Positions 55,188 through 64,000 are shown, counted from the first letter of the stretch. The stretch: 64,000 nucleotides of DNA from Marinibaculum pumilum (GCF_042646425.1 NZ_JBHRTR010000015.1:124001-188000), one strand, 5' to 3'. The notes: generated from the letters alone by a model not told the origin. A program made the numbers and translations.

Positions 55188-55537
55188 TCAATGTCCGTCC
55201 CGGCGGCCTGCGACCGATGCCGATCCGCTGGAGAACATCTCCGGGCGATCCGTCACCGGGGCAATCCGTCCCGGCTCGATCCGTCGCCGTGGGGAGGAGC
55301 TATTACGCGCAGCGGCCCGGAACGGTCAAGCGGAAGATGCAGCGGATGGATTGTACAGGTGCGCGGGCGCCGATATAAAGCGGGCAGTCAGGGTCCGGCC
55401 GCTGTCGCCCCGCGCCGGCGGCAGCCATGGCAGCGGCGGGGCGCCTGAGAGACAGTCAGCCGGACAGGAATTCAGTAAGCGGCGGAGCGGCATGTGATGA
55501 CGGATCGCAGCAGGGGCCTTTCGGGGGGCGGTCGCCC
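55188..55537. other. Spacer upstream of tRNA-Cys and of the PCMT-like gene
   Basis: About 350 nt with a 16-bp triplicate (55246-55292). It should contain promoters in both directions; GATATAAAG near 55372 could be a rightward -10 region. No gene was seen. Confidence 0.45.
55246..55292. repeat. 15-16 bp tandem triplicate
   Basis: CGATCCGTCACCGGGG (55246-55261), CAATCCGTCCCGGCT (55262-55276) and CGATCCGTCGCCGTGG (55277-55292). All share the ATCCGTC core. Confidence 0.6.
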
Positions 55538-56194
55538 ATGACGGATCTCTTTGCCGTTGCACGGCGCCATATGGTCGAGAGCCAGATCCTCCCCAACAAG
55601 GTGAGCGAAGGGCCGGTGGTGGAAGCGATGGCCACCATCCCGCGGGAGCGCTTCGTGCCGAAGGCCTATCGCGGTGTCGCCTATGTCGATGACGATCTGC
55701 CGATCGGCGACGGCCGCTATCTGCTGGAACCCGTCGTGCTTGCGCGCATGGTCGAGGCGGCGGAGATTACGAAGGACGATCTGGTGCTCGATGTCGGGCC
55801 GGCCACCGGCTACTCGACGGCGGTGCTGGCGACCCTGGCGAACACCGTGGTCGGATTGGAAACGGCGCCCGATCTGGCGGCGAAAGCCACCGAACTGCTG
55901 GCCTCGCTCGGGGTCGACAATGCCGCGATCATCGAGGGTCCGCTGGAACAGGGATTGCCCGACCAGGGGCCGTTCGACGTGATCATTCTCCAGGGCGCGG
56001 TCGAGGTGGTGCCGCAGGCGCTGCTCGATCAGCTTGCCCCTGAAGGCCGGCTGCTGGCGGTGGTGATCGAGGACGGTGTCGGCAAGGCCAGCCGCTACCT
56101 GCGCATCGACGACCGGTTCGGCCGCAGGGTCCTGTTCGACGCAGGGGTGCCCCGCCTGCCGGGCTTCCGGCGCGAGCGGGAGTTTCAGTTCTGA
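55538..56194 (+). CDS. PCMT-like methyltransferase upstream of tolC
   Basis: A 218-residue protein of the isoaspartyl methyltransferase family, start ATG 55538. SAM motif I is LVLDVGPATGYSTAVL. The substrate segment reads LPIGDGRYLLEPVVLARM instead of the GQTISQPYVVA motif seen in the pcm gene at 6148, so genuine isoaspartate repair is doubtful. This paralogue is regularly found just before tolC in alphaproteobacteria. Role unknown. Confidence 0.88.
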   Translation: MTDLFAVARRHMVESQILPNKVSEGPVVEAMATIPRERFVPKAYRGVAYVDDDLPIGDGRYLLEPVVLARMVEAAEITKDDLVLDVGPATGYSTAVLATLANTVVGLETAPDLAAKATELLASLGVDNAAIIEGPLEQGLPDQGPFDVIILQGAVEVVPQALLDQLAPEGRLLAVVIEDGVGKASRYLRIDDRFGRRVLFDAGVPRLPGFRREREFQF

Positions 56195-56338
56195 TCCGGC
56201 TGTCGCAACGCAGCGGACCGGACGTCGGAGGAAAGCCAGCAATCATGAACGGGCATCGCCGGGGACGTTCCGCCGGACGATAGGCGTGGGATACCGATGG
56301 GCGGTTGGTGCCGCCGCGAAGCGGTTGGGGAGTTTGTT

Positions 56339-57748
56339 ATGGCGTTTCAGTTCAGCAGGACAGGCAAGTCCGCCACCCGGCGCGCGGTCCTGGCTTCCTT
56401 GATCGCATCCACCGCACTGGCCGCCGGGCTGGGTGCCGCTCCGGTCCGGGCGGAAACACTGACCGACGCGCTGGTGGAGACCTATCGCACCAATCCGAGC
56501 CTGGAGGCGCAGCGCGCGGCCCTGCGCGCCACTGACGAGAACGTGCCCCAGGCCCTGTCGGGCTGGCGGCCGTCGGTGAGCGTCAGCTCCAGCATCGGCA
56601 AATCCCGGGTCAGCACGGACAATGCGCTGATCGGCGGGCCGAACCGGACCCTGACGCCGATCTCCAACTCGCTGACGGTGTCCCAGCCGGTCTATTCGGG
56701 CGGCGTCACCTCCGCCTCCACCCGGGCGGCCGAGGCCCAGGTCGAGGCGGCGCGCGCCACCCTGACCTCTACCGAGCAGTCGGTTCTGCTGAACACCGTC
56801 ACCGCCTATTTCGACGTCCTGCAGAACCAGGCCCTGGTGCGCCTGCAGCAGAACAACGTGCAGGTGCTGGAGCGGCAGCTGGAGGCGTCGGAGGATCGCT
56901 TCCGAGTCGGCGAGATCACCCGCACCGACGTGGCGCAGGCCGAGGCGCGGCTGAGCCTGGCGCGCTCGAACCTGATCACGGCGGAAGGCAATCTGGTGAA
57001 CAGCCGCGCCACCTACGAACAGGCGGTGGGGCGTCTGCCGGGGGCGCTGGAGACGCCGGACCTGCCGCCGGACCTTCCCGGCACGGTGGAGTCGGCGATC
57101 GAGGAAAGCCTGAACATCAATCCGACCCTGCAGCAGGCCAAGTTCACGGAACTGCAGTCGCGCCATACCATCCGCGCGACCTCCGGCCAGCTGCTGCCCA
57201 GCGTCTCGGTCTCCGGCACCGCCCAGCAGGACCGCGACACCTCGCAGCAGGATCTGACCACCAACAACTTTTCGCTGATCGCCTCGGTTTCGGTGCCGCT
57301 CTACCAGTCCGGCTCGGTCTATTCCTCGGTACGGCAGGCGCGCCAGCTGAACAGCCAGGATCGAATCGAGATCGACCAGGCGCGCCGGAACGTCGTGCAG
57401 AGCGTCACCCAGGCCTGGGAGAACCTGCAGACGGCGCGGTCCACCATCGAGGCGCAGCGCGCCCAGATCGCCGCGAATCGGATCGCCCTGGACGGCGTCA
57501 TCCAGGAAGCGCAGGTCGGTACCCGCACGACCTTGGACGTCCTGAACGCGGAGCAGGAACTGCTGCAGGCGCAGGTCAGCCTGGTCCAGGCGGAGCGCAA
57601 CGAGTATGTCTCCGCCTATACGCTACTTTCCTCGATCGGGCGGCTGACCGCTCAAAGCCTTCAATTGCCTACGGATTATTACGATCCGACCGTCCACTAC
57701 AACGAAGTTCGCGACAAATGGTGGGGCACCGACGGCGGTCTGGACTGA
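56339..57748 (+). CDS. tolC: TolC family outer membrane efflux channel
   Basis: A 469-residue outer membrane factor. A signal peptide ends near APVRAETLTD. Two outer membrane efflux repeats follow, with long coiled-coil segments such as NNVQVLERQLEASEDRF and VGTRTTLDVLNAEQELL. The protein forms a trimeric duct used by efflux pumps and type I secretion. The start at 56339 is set by GGGGAG 7 nt upstream. It lies between the PCMT-like gene and popZ. Confidence 0.95.
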   Translation: MAFQFSRTGKSATRRAVLASLIASTALAAGLGAAPVRAETLTDALVETYRTNPSLEAQRAALRATDENVPQALSGWRPSVSVSSSIGKSRVSTDNALIGGPNRTLTPISNSLTVSQPVYSGGVTSASTRAAEAQVEAARATLTSTEQSVLLNTVTAYFDVLQNQALVRLQQNNVQVLERQLEASEDRFRVGEITRTDVAQAEARLSLARSNLITAEGNLVNSRATYEQAVGRLPGALETPDLPPDLPGTVESAIEESLNINPTLQQAKFTELQSRHTIRATSGQLLPSVSVSGTAQQDRDTSQQDLTTNNFSLIASVSVPLYQSGSVYSSVRQARQLNSQDRIEIDQARRNVVQSVTQAWENLQTARSTIEAQRAQIAANRIALDGVIQEAQVGTRTTLDVLNAEQELLQAQVSLVQAERNEYVSAYTLLSSIGRLTAQSLQLPTDYYDPTVHYNEVRDKWWGTDGGLD

Positions 57749-57915
57749 GCCGTCGATTGTGTGATTTCCATCCCGCAGCGACGGCGATTTCTGAACGTCA
57801 GCCGATAGCGGCTTGTAAATTCTGGTATTTCCGCGATTGATCGCGTACCTTTGGCTGGACCGGAAACCGGCCACGGGTCGTTTCCTGCTGACGAAAAGAC
57901 GGATGGAACCCGTTC

Positions 57916-58662
57916 ATGGGTGAGGCGACGGGAAATCAAGAACCGACAATGGAGGAAATTCTCGCCTCCATCCGTCGGATCATTTCCGAAGACGATGCCG
58001 AAGGCGAGGGGAAGGACAAGGTCGAGGCGCGGGAACCGGAAAAGCCTGCCCGCCGCCAGCCCGAACCGGAGCCTGAGCCTGAACCGGAAGACGAGCCCGA
58101 GCCGGATGTCGCTTTCGAGCCGGATCCGGAGCCGATGGCTGTCGCCTCCGCCGACGATGACGACGATTTCGGCTTCGACGACGAGGACGAGGATCCCTTC
58201 GAGGAACCGGTTGCCGCCTTCGCCGAGGATGACGACGAGTTCGCCCCGCCGGAGGACGACTACGAGGACGATTTCGAGGCCGTCGCGGCACCGGAGCCGG
58301 AACCCGAGGCCGAGCCGGACGTCCTTGAACTGACGGATGTCGTCGAGGAGCCGCCGGTCGAGGTCGATCTGGCCGACGAACCGGCGCCGCGGGGGCGGCG
58401 GGCCCGGGGCGAGGACGGGCTGGTATCGCCGCCCACCGCCGACGACGCCCTGGCCGCCTTCGGCAGCCTGGCGGCAGCGGTGTCGGGCCGCCGCGACATG
58501 CCGCTGGGAACCGGGGCCCGTACCCTGGAAGAGATGGTGAAGGAGCTTCTGCGGCCGATGCTGAAGGAATGGCTCGACGCCAACCTTGCAGCCATCGTAC
58601 AGCGCGCCGTAGAACGGGAAGTCGCCCGGATCGCAAACCGGACCGACGACTTCCGGCGCTAG
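57916..58662 (+). CDS. popZ: PopZ-like polar organising protein (DUF2497)
   Basis: A 248-residue protein. The conserved N-terminal helix EPTMEEILASIRRIISED (about 9-26), a long acidic Pro/Glu/Asp-rich middle, and the C-terminal helices TLEEMVKELLRPMLKEWLD match PopZ. In Caulobacter PopZ self-assembles at the pole and anchors the ParB-parS centromere and signalling proteins. Its acidic middle is longer than in Caulobacter (177 residues total). The tolC-popZ-valS order is common in the class. Confidence 0.92.
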   Translation: MGEATGNQEPTMEEILASIRRIISEDDAEGEGKDKVEAREPEKPARRQPEPEPEPEPEDEPEPDVAFEPDPEPMAVASADDDDDFGFDDEDEDPFEEPVAAFAEDDDEFAPPEDDYEDDFEAVAAPEPEPEAEPDVLELTDVVEEPPVEVDLADEPAPRGRRARGEDGLVSPPTADDALAAFGSLAAAVSGRRDMPLGTGARTLEEMVKELLRPMLKEWLDANLAAIVQRAVEREVARIANRTDDFRR

Positions 58663-58760
58663 GCGGCAACGCCCGGCCGCCAGGTCACCGGCCGGTCGCG
58701 CCCTGCGGCCGGCATGCCGTGCGCACCACGCGTCCGGGCGCCGGCTGATCAAGCGGAACA

Positions 58761-58808
58761 AGCTGAGCAGACCCCAGGCTGAGCAGACGCCTGGCTGAAC
58801 AGACAGCG
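58761..58808. repeat. 16-bp tandem triplicate upstream of valS
   Basis: AGCTGAGCAGACCCCA, GGCTGAGCAGACGCCT and GGCTGAACAGACAGCG follow one another, 46 nt before the valS start. They may affect leader structure. Confidence 0.7.
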
Positions 58809-58854
58809 TGCGGCGGCGACGGTATCTCCGCCCGCCGACGACATGAGGAACGTC

Positions 58855-61503
58855 ATGCTGGACAAGACCTACAGCGCGCAGGATGTCGAGACGCGCGTCT
58901 ACGAGGCATGGGAGCAGACCGGCGCCTTCGACAGCGGGCGCAGCGATGGGCGCCCCTTCACGATCGTGATCCCGCCGCCGAACGTGACGGGCAGCCTGCA
59001 TATCGGCCATGCGCTGAACAACACGTTGCAGGACATCCTGTGCCGGTTCGAGCGGATGCGCGGCCGCGACGTGCTGTGGCAGCCGGGCACGGACCATGCC
59101 GGTATCGCAACCCAGATGGTGGTCGAGCGGCAGCTGGCAGAGCAGGGCATCGACCGCCGCGCCATCGGGCGCGAGGAGTTCGTGCGCCGGGTCTGGAACT
59201 GGAAGGAGCAGTCCGGCGGCACGATCATCAACCAGCTGCGGCACCTGGGGGCATCCTGCGACTGGCGGCGCGAACGCTTCACCATGGACGAGGGGCTCAG
59301 CCGCGCCGTCCTCAAGGTCTTCGTCCGGCTGTACAAGGAAGGCCTGATCTACCGCGACAAGCGGCTGGTGAATTGGGACCCCAAGCTGGGCACCGCGATC
59401 TCCGACCTGGAGGTCGAGAGCCGCGAGGTGGACGGCCAGCTCTGGTATTTCCGCTATCCGCTGGCGGACGACCCGTCCCGCCATGTCGTGGTCGCCACGA
59501 CCCGGCCGGAAACGATGCTGGGCGACACTGCCGTCGCGGTCCATCCCGACGACGCGCGCTACCGCGACATCGTCGGCAGGGATGTGATGCTGCCTCTGGC
59601 GGACCGGCGCATCCCGGTCGTTGCCGACGAGCATTCCGACCCGGAAAAGGGATCCGGCGCGGTGAAGATCACGCCGGCGCATGACTTCAACGACTTCGAG
59701 GTCGGCCGTCGCCACGGCCTGCCGATGATCAACATCCTGGATGCCGGGGCCAACCTGAATGACGCGGTGCCGGAGGCCTATCGCGGGATGGAGCGCTATG
59801 CGGCGCGCAAGAAGGTTGTCGCCGACATGGAGGCGCTGGGCCTGCTGGAGAAGGTCGAGACCCAGCGCCATGCCGTTCCCTACGGCGATCGCGGCGGCGT
59901 GCCGATCGAGCCCTGGCTGACCGACCAGTGGTATGTCGATGCCGCAACCCTGGCCAGGCCGGCGATCGATGCCGTGGAACGCGGCGAGATCCGCTTCGTG
60001 CCGCGGAACTGGGAGAAGACCTATTTCGAGTGGATGCGCAACATCGAGCCTTGGTGCATCTCGCGCCAGCTCTGGTGGGGCCATCAGATCCCGGCCTGGT
60101 ACGGCCCCGACGGCGAGGTCTTCGTCGAGGAGACGGAGGAGGCGGCCGCTGCGGCGGCGCAGGCGCATTACGGTCGCGCGGTCGCGCTGACCCGCGACGA
60201 TGACGTCCTCGACACCTGGTTCTCGTCGGCGCTCTGGCCGTTCTCGACGATGGGCTGGCCGGACCAGACGCCGGAACTGGCGCGCTACTACAAGACCGAC
60301 GTCCTGGTCACCGGCTTCGACATCATCTTCTTCTGGGTTGCCCGGATGGTGATGATGGGCATCCACTTCATGGGCGAGGTGCCTTTCCACACGGTCTATG
60401 TCCATGCCCTGGTGCGGGACGAGAAGGGCCAGAAGATGTCGAAGTCCAAGGGGAACGTCATGGACCCCCTGGACCTGGTCTCCGCCTATGGTGCCGACGC
60501 GGTGCGTTTCACCCTGGCGGCGATGGCCGCACAGGGCCGCGACATCAAGCTGTCGGAGCAGCGGATCGAGGGCTACCGCAACTTCGGCACCAAGCTGTGG
60601 AACGCCGCGCGCTTCACCGAGATGAACGGCTGCGTCGCGGTGCCGGGCTGGCAGCCCGACGCGGTCAGCACCACCCTGAACCGCTGGATCGTCGACCGGC
60701 TCGGTGTCACCGCGGCCACCGTCACGGAAGCGCTGGAAGCCTACCGTTTCAACGATGCCGCTGCCGCCGTCTATCAGTTCACCTGGGGCACCTTCTGCGA
60801 CTGGTATCTGGAACTGGCCAAGCCGGTCCTGACCGGCGGGGACGGGCCGGAGAAGACGGAGACACAGGCCTGCTGCGCCTGGCTGCTGGGCCAGATCCTG
60901 CACCTCCTGCAGCCCTTCATGCCGTTCGTGGCGGAGGAACTGTGGGACCGCCTCTATCGCCCCGTGCTGCAGGCCGACGGCTGGCTGATGCACCGCCCCT
61001 GGCCGGATGCGGCCGCACTGCCGCGTGACCCGGAGGCGGCGGCGGAACTGGAATGGGTGATCGCCCTGATCGGCGAGGTGCGGGGCCTGCGCTCGGAGAT
61101 GAATGTGCCCGCTTCGGCGCGGATCGAGATGATCGTCAATGGTGCCGATGATGCGCAGAAAGCCTGGCTCGACCGCCACGGCGAGGCGATCGGCCGTCTC
61201 GCCCGGCTGGAGACCTTGTCCATCGATGCAGCCGTGCCGGCGGGATCGGCGCAGCTGGTGCTGGGCGAGGTCACCGCGGTGCTGCCGCTGGCGAACGTGA
61301 TCGACCTGGAGCAGGAGAAGCAGCGGCTCTCCAAGCAGATCGACAAGCTGGCTGGCGAGATCCGCAAGATCGAGGGCAAGCTGGGCAATGCCAGCTTCCT
61401 GGCGCGGGCGCCGGAGCATGTGGTCGAGGAACAGCGCGAACAGCACGAGCAGGCCCAGGCGACCGCCGCGCGGCTGCGCCAGGCGCTGGCGCGGCTGGGC
61501 TGA
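58855..61503 (+). CDS. valS: Valyl-tRNA synthetase
   Basis: An 882-residue class I synthetase from the ATG at 58855 (MLDKTYSAQDVE); an ATG at 58843 overlaps the ribosome site GAGGA. The HIGH motif is in PPNVTGSLHIGHAL and the KMSKS motif in KMSKSKGNVMDP. The editing domain carries the usual TTRPETMLGD. A C-terminal coiled-coil tail (EQEKQRLSKQIDKL) binds tRNA. It charges tRNA-Val with valine. Confidence 0.98.
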   Translation: MLDKTYSAQDVETRVYEAWEQTGAFDSGRSDGRPFTIVIPPPNVTGSLHIGHALNNTLQDILCRFERMRGRDVLWQPGTDHAGIATQMVVERQLAEQGIDRRAIGREEFVRRVWNWKEQSGGTIINQLRHLGASCDWRRERFTMDEGLSRAVLKVFVRLYKEGLIYRDKRLVNWDPKLGTAISDLEVESREVDGQLWYFRYPLADDPSRHVVVATTRPETMLGDTAVAVHPDDARYRDIVGRDVMLPLADRRIPVVADEHSDPEKGSGAVKITPAHDFNDFEVGRRHGLPMINILDAGANLNDAVPEAYRGMERYAARKKVVADMEALGLLEKVETQRHAVPYGDRGGVPIEPWLTDQWYVDAATLARPAIDAVERGEIRFVPRNWEKTYFEWMRNIEPWCISRQLWWGHQIPAWYGPDGEVFVEETEEAAAAAAQAHYGRAVALTRDDDVLDTWFSSALWPFSTMGWPDQTPELARYYKTDVLVTGFDIIFFWVARMVMMGIHFMGEVPFHTVYVHALVRDEKGQKMSKSKGNVMDPLDLVSAYGADAVRFTLAAMAAQGRDIKLSEQRIEGYRNFGTKLWNAARFTEMNGCVAVPGWQPDAVSTTLNRWIVDRLGVTAATVTEALEAYRFNDAAAAVYQFTWGTFCDWYLELAKPVLTGGDGPEKTETQACCAWLLGQILHLLQPFMPFVAEELWDRLYRPVLQADGWLMHRPWPDAAALPRDPEAAAELEWVIALIGEVRGLRSEMNVPASARIEMIVNGADDAQKAWLDRHGEAIGRLARLETLSIDAAVPAGSAQLVLGEVTAVLPLANVIDLEQEKQRLSKQIDKLAGEIRKIEGKLGNASFLARAPEHVVEEQREQHEQAQATAARLRQALARLG

Positions 61504-61504
61504 G

Positions 61505-61555
61505 CCGCGCCTCCGGACCGGGCGCGCCTCTGGCCAGTGCGCGCCTCCGGCCCTG
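61505..61555. repeat. 17-bp tandem triplicate after valS
   Basis: CCGCGCCTCCGGACCGG, GCGCGCCTCTGGCCAGT and GCGCGCCTCCGGCCCTG follow one another, beginning 2 nt after the valS stop. Confidence 0.65.
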
Positions 61556-61560
61556 CGGTG

Positions 61561-62268
61561 TCAGCCGCCGGCGAGGTTCGACCCCTCGACGTCGTTCAGG
61601 TAGGTGACGCAGGTATCGACGTTTTCGACATCGGCGAACTTGGCGTCGATGTCGAACAGGTTCCAGGCCACGGCGCCCGGGACCCGGTCGCCGATGCATT
61701 CGCGCACGGCGATGGTGCGGAAGCCCTCCGCCAGCCCGTCGCAGATCGTGGTGCGTACGCAGGCGGTGGCGGTTACGCCGGTCACCAGGATGGTATCGAC
61801 GCCGGCTGATCGCAGATAGCCGGCCAGCGGCGTGCCGCTGAACGCGCTGGCGCGCTTTTTCAGCAGGACATACTCGCCCTTCACCGGAGCGATGCGGGAA
61901 TCGATCGCCCAGAGTTTCTCGTCGGCGATGTCGACCGCCTCCACCGGGATCTTGTGATGCCACATGCCCATGTCGGTGGCGGGGTCGTCGCGGTCGGTGA
62001 TCTGGTACGCGGTGGTGATATGCACCACCGGATGACCGTTGGCCCGGCAGGCCGCCAGCAGCCGCTGCATGCCGGGGATGATCTCCTCGTCGACCTTGTC
62101 GCAGGTAAAGGGATTGCCGGGGCGGGTCCAGGCATTGGCCAGGTCGACGCTGACCAGCGCCGGGCGCCGGCCGAAGCCGATGCGGCGCTGGAAGCCGCGT
62201 TCGCGGTAGATCCGGCTGCTCTCGTCGAACGCCTGCTGCAGCATGGCGTCGAGGTTCTCCAGGGACAT
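61561..62268 (-). CDS. Isochorismatase/N-carbamoylsarcosine amidase family hydrolase
   Basis: A 235-residue hydrolase from the ATG at 62268, with AAAGGAAG upstream. The catalytic triad is visible: Asp in LVSVDLANAW, Lys in YVLLKKRASAFSG and Cys in GVTATACVRTT. It resembles N-carbamoylsarcosine amidases more than true isochorismatases. It probably hydrolyses a small amide. It is divergent from the LysR gene, which may control it. Confidence 0.9.
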   Translation of the reverse strand: MSLENLDAMLQQAFDESSRIYRERGFQRRIGFGRRPALVSVDLANAWTRPGNPFTCDKVDEEIIPGMQRLLAACRANGHPVVHITTAYQITDRDDPATDMGMWHHKIPVEAVDIADEKLWAIDSRIAPVKGEYVLLKKRASAFSGTPLAGYLRSAGVDTILVTGVTATACVRTTICDGLAEGFRTIAVRECIGDRVPGAVAWNLFDIDAKFADVENVDTCVTYLNDVEGSNLAGG

Positions 62269-62456
62269 GACGGCTTCCTTTTCCTGGCGGGGCGGGCGGG
62301 CCGTGCCGGATTGCCGGCGCCGGCGGTCGCTCCTATGGATGGACGCAGCCATGGATGGATCTCACGGCGGTGGAAAGGAATGGCCGTTTCGGCAGGACTT
62401 GATGCATGCCATGCAGCCGTCACATCACGGGGCCCGATGCTCGGAGGAGGGACAGG

Positions 62457-63365
62457 ATGAAGCGTCTGCCGGAACTGGCCTCGATCACCGCCTTCCTGAC
62501 GGTTGCCGAAGAGCTCAATTTCCGCCGGGCGGCGGAACGTCTGGCGGTCGACCAGACGGCGCTGTCCCGCCGGATCAAGGCGCTGGAGCACCAGCTCGGC
62601 TATCAGCTCCTGCACCGCACGACCCACGATGTGCGCCTGACCGCGGCAGGGGAGGCGTTCCACGACGCCAATCGCAGCCTGGTCGCCGGGCTGGCGGCGG
62701 CGGTGGAGCGTGGCGCCCGCATCGCCAGCGGGCAGAGCGGCCATCTCCGCATTGCCTACATGACCTTCGCGGCGGTCGAGCTGATGCCGGCCGCGGTGCG
62801 GGCGTTCGGCATCCGGCACCCGCATGTCGGCCTGTCGCTCGACTATCAGCCCACCCAGGCGCAAAAGCTGGCGCTTGCGCGTGGCGAGGTCGATATCGGC
62901 CTGATGCTGGGCCCGTTCGAGCACAGCGATTTCGAGACCCTGGTCCTGGCGGAAGAGGGGCTCGTGCTGATCGCGCCGGAAGGGCATCCCCTGGCCGGGG
63001 CGGAAGCACCGTCCCTGGCGGAGATCGGCCGGCAGCCCCTGGTCCTGGGCACGGACCGGCAATGGGACTTCTATCGCGCGCGCATCGACGAGGTTTTTGC
63101 GGCGCGCGGGATCTGCCCCCGGGTTGCGTTCCAGGCACCCAGCCTGTTCGGCATTCTGGGCCTGGTGCGCGCGGGCCTGGGGATCACCCTCGTCCCCGGA
63201 TCCATGCTCGGCTTCTGTCCGCGGGGCCTCGCGGCGCGGCCGGTCGCCGATGCCGGCGCCCCGATGCAGAGCATCGCGGCCTGGCGGCGGCCGGCGGAAG
63301 GCCTGGTGCGGGAGTTCGTGGCCGATCTCCGACGCCTGGCGGTGCATCGCGCTGACCCCGGATGA
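62457..63365 (+). CDS. LysR family transcriptional regulator
   Basis: A 302-residue regulator starting at 62457 behind GGAGGAGGG. Residues 1-60 hold the winged helix-turn-helix (LNFRRAAERLAVDQTALSRR). The rest is the periplasmic-binding-like effector domain. The divergent arrangement, 188 nt from the amidase-family gene, suggests it regulates that gene in response to its substrate. Confidence 0.94.
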   Translation: MKRLPELASITAFLTVAEELNFRRAAERLAVDQTALSRRIKALEHQLGYQLLHRTTHDVRLTAAGEAFHDANRSLVAGLAAAVERGARIASGQSGHLRIAYMTFAAVELMPAAVRAFGIRHPHVGLSLDYQPTQAQKLALARGEVDIGLMLGPFEHSDFETLVLAEEGLVLIAPEGHPLAGAEAPSLAEIGRQPLVLGTDRQWDFYRARIDEVFAARGICPRVAFQAPSLFGILGLVRAGLGITLVPGSMLGFCPRGLAARPVADAGAPMQSIAAWRRPAEGLVREFVADLRRLAVHRADPG

Positions 63366-63407
63366 CCGCAGGCGGGGCGGCAGCCCCTGCTGAGGGGCAG
63401 GCGCGAA

Positions 63408-63443
63408 CGGGAGCGCAGAAACAACCGGGAGCGCAGAAAAACG
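63408..63443. repeat. 18-bp tandem duplication
   Basis: CGGGAGCGCAGAAACAAC (63408-63425) is followed by CGGGAGCGCAGAAAAACG (63426-63443), 42 nt after the LysR stop. Confidence 0.6.
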
Positions 63444-63445
63444 AA

Positions 63446-63470
63446 CAGGGGGCGGTGGTGCCGCCCCCTG
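63446..63470 (-). terminator. Terminator hairpin between the LysR gene and the acidic protein gene
   Basis: CAGGGGGCGG and CCGCCCCCTG form a perfect 10-bp stem with a 5-nt loop. On the minus strand TTCGTTTTTCTG follows, so it mainly ends the leftward gene; it may also act on the LysR transcript. Confidence 0.75.
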
Positions 63471-63535
63471 TCGTCATTCCCGTTCCTGTCCGGCCTGCCC
63501 CTCAGCGGGGGCCGGTCGATCGTTTCGGCCGCGCG

Positions 63536-64000
63536 TCAGTCCTGGCCGGTGCCGGCATTGCCGTCCTCGCCCGGGCGGGCGGACCGGCGCCACCAGCCAC
63601 GGCGCGGGCCGTTGCTGGCGTCCGAACCGGCCGCAGCTGGATATTCCTCCGGCGTCAGGACGGCGCCGGTCGCGGGCTCCTCAGACCGCGCTGCAGGCTC
63701 CTCCGGTTGTGCGGAGGGCGCAGCAGTCCGATCGTCAGCCGTGCCGCTGTCCTCATCGGCCGCAGGGGCAGGCACCGCCGGCGCAGCTTCCTGGGAGACA
63801 GCAGCCTCCCGGGGCGCGTCGGGCTCTTCGTCCGGAGCCGCCGGATCACTTGAGACAGCTTCGGCCGCCGGCTCCTCTACCTCTGCTCCGGCTCCGGCAT
63901 GGGCGGTTGCGGCCTCCGGTTCTCCGGTGTCGTCCGCGACGCTCACGGCTTCGCCGGCGCCAGAATCCTCCGCAGCGGCTGCTGGCCCGGCATCGGCTGC
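63536..64000 (-). CDS. C-terminal part of an acidic Ala/Glu/Pro-rich protein (runs off the window)
   Basis: The frame stays open to the right edge (154 residues visible), so the GTG near 63946 is not a necessary start. The sequence is disordered, rich in Ala, Glu, Pro and Asp, and ends in a basic GPRRGWWRRSARP stretch before a short tail. Such tails occur at the C-terminus of alphaproteobacterial ribonuclease E, which is one possibility, but no catalytic domain is visible. Identification is tentative. Confidence 0.6.
   Translation of the reverse strand, partial: AADAGPAAAAEDSGAGEAVSVADDTGEPEAATAHAGAGAEVEEPAAEAVSSDPAAPDEEPDAPREAAVSQEAAPAVPAPAADEDSGTADDRTAAPSAQPEEPAARSEEPATGAVLTPEEYPAAAGSDASNGPRRGWWRRSARPGEDGNAGTGQD

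Noticed and set aside
57697..61446. A 1249-residue open frame on the minus strand opposite tolC, popZ and valS
   Set aside because: It is a shadow of the strong G/C third-position bias. It is opposite three well-supported genes, has no domain, and its His/Arg/Gln/Asp-rich content is typical of antisense frames here.

Overview
The window looks like a chromosomal segment of a GC-rich alphaproteobacterium, most likely of Rhodospirillales type. The reasons are the PopZ homologue (DUF2497) beside tolC and valS, the tatABC-serS-surE-pcm-nlpD order, a ChrR-type zinc anti-sigma factor, an EcfG-like stress promoter, TrmFO, and strong G/C third-position bias. No phage, transposase, integrase, plasmid or CRISPR signature was seen, so this is resident chromosome with some accessory inserts.

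Layout. 0-9.8 kb, plus strand: the 3' part of scpB, an orphan ABC ATPase, tatA, tatB, tatC, serS, surE, pcm, a double-hotdog thioesterase, an NlpD-like lipoprotein and a spermidine-synthase-like protein, mostly tightly packed. 9.8-17.5 kb: a minus-strand DUF815 ATPase, then yajC-secD-secF, a Mth938-like protein, a xanthine phosphoribosyltransferase, a GNAT acetyltransferase, iron superoxide dismutase and a squalene-synthase-family protein. 17.6-24.5 kb: a 49-residue KGG stress protein behind an EcfG-like promoter, trmFO, a nitroreductase, uvrA, a rhomboid protease and ssb. 24.6-35.5 kb: four tandem chemoreceptors on the minus strand and a plus-strand membrane adenylate/guanylate cyclase. 35.5-42.8 kb: a methyltransferase with a repeat-rich N-terminus, argC, a gamma carbonic anhydrase, then a minus-strand set of GNAT, mercaptopyruvate sulfurtransferase, AlaX, cysteine synthase and Nudix hydrolase. 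42.8-51.1 kb: a probable photo-oxidative stress island (ChrR-like anti-sigma factor, SDR, SnoaL-like protein, Cfa-like lipid methyltransferase, DUF1365, FAD amine oxidase, photolyase, LuxR-type regulator). 51.4-55.2 kb: tRNA-Asn, a divergent ManC-like protein, two unknown proteins and tRNA-Cys. 55.5-61.5 kb: PCMT-like protein, tolC, popZ, valS. 61.5-64 kb: an isochorismatase-family hydrolase, a LysR regulator and the 3' end of an acidic protein.

How the genes work together. Two protein-export systems, Tat (1.7-3.8 kb) and Sec accessory YajC-SecDF (10.8-13.9 kb), flank the surE-pcm-nlpD block that is also conserved in enterobacteria. The most coherent accessory system is the 42.8-50.2 kb island. 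Three of its spacers carry an element of the form (T/A)GATCC-N18-TA, resembling promoters of ChrR-linked (ECF11) sigma factors that respond to singlet oxygen. The sites lie ahead of the ChrR gene, the SDR gene and the photolyase-FAD-DUF1365-Cfa operon, whose four genes overlap by 4 nt at each junction. The partner sigma factor is not in the window.

An unexplained scale of structure is a recurrent 15-19 bp tandem duplication or triplication in spacers and in disordered protein tails. At least nine unrelated instances were found, several starting within about 10 nt of a stop codon.
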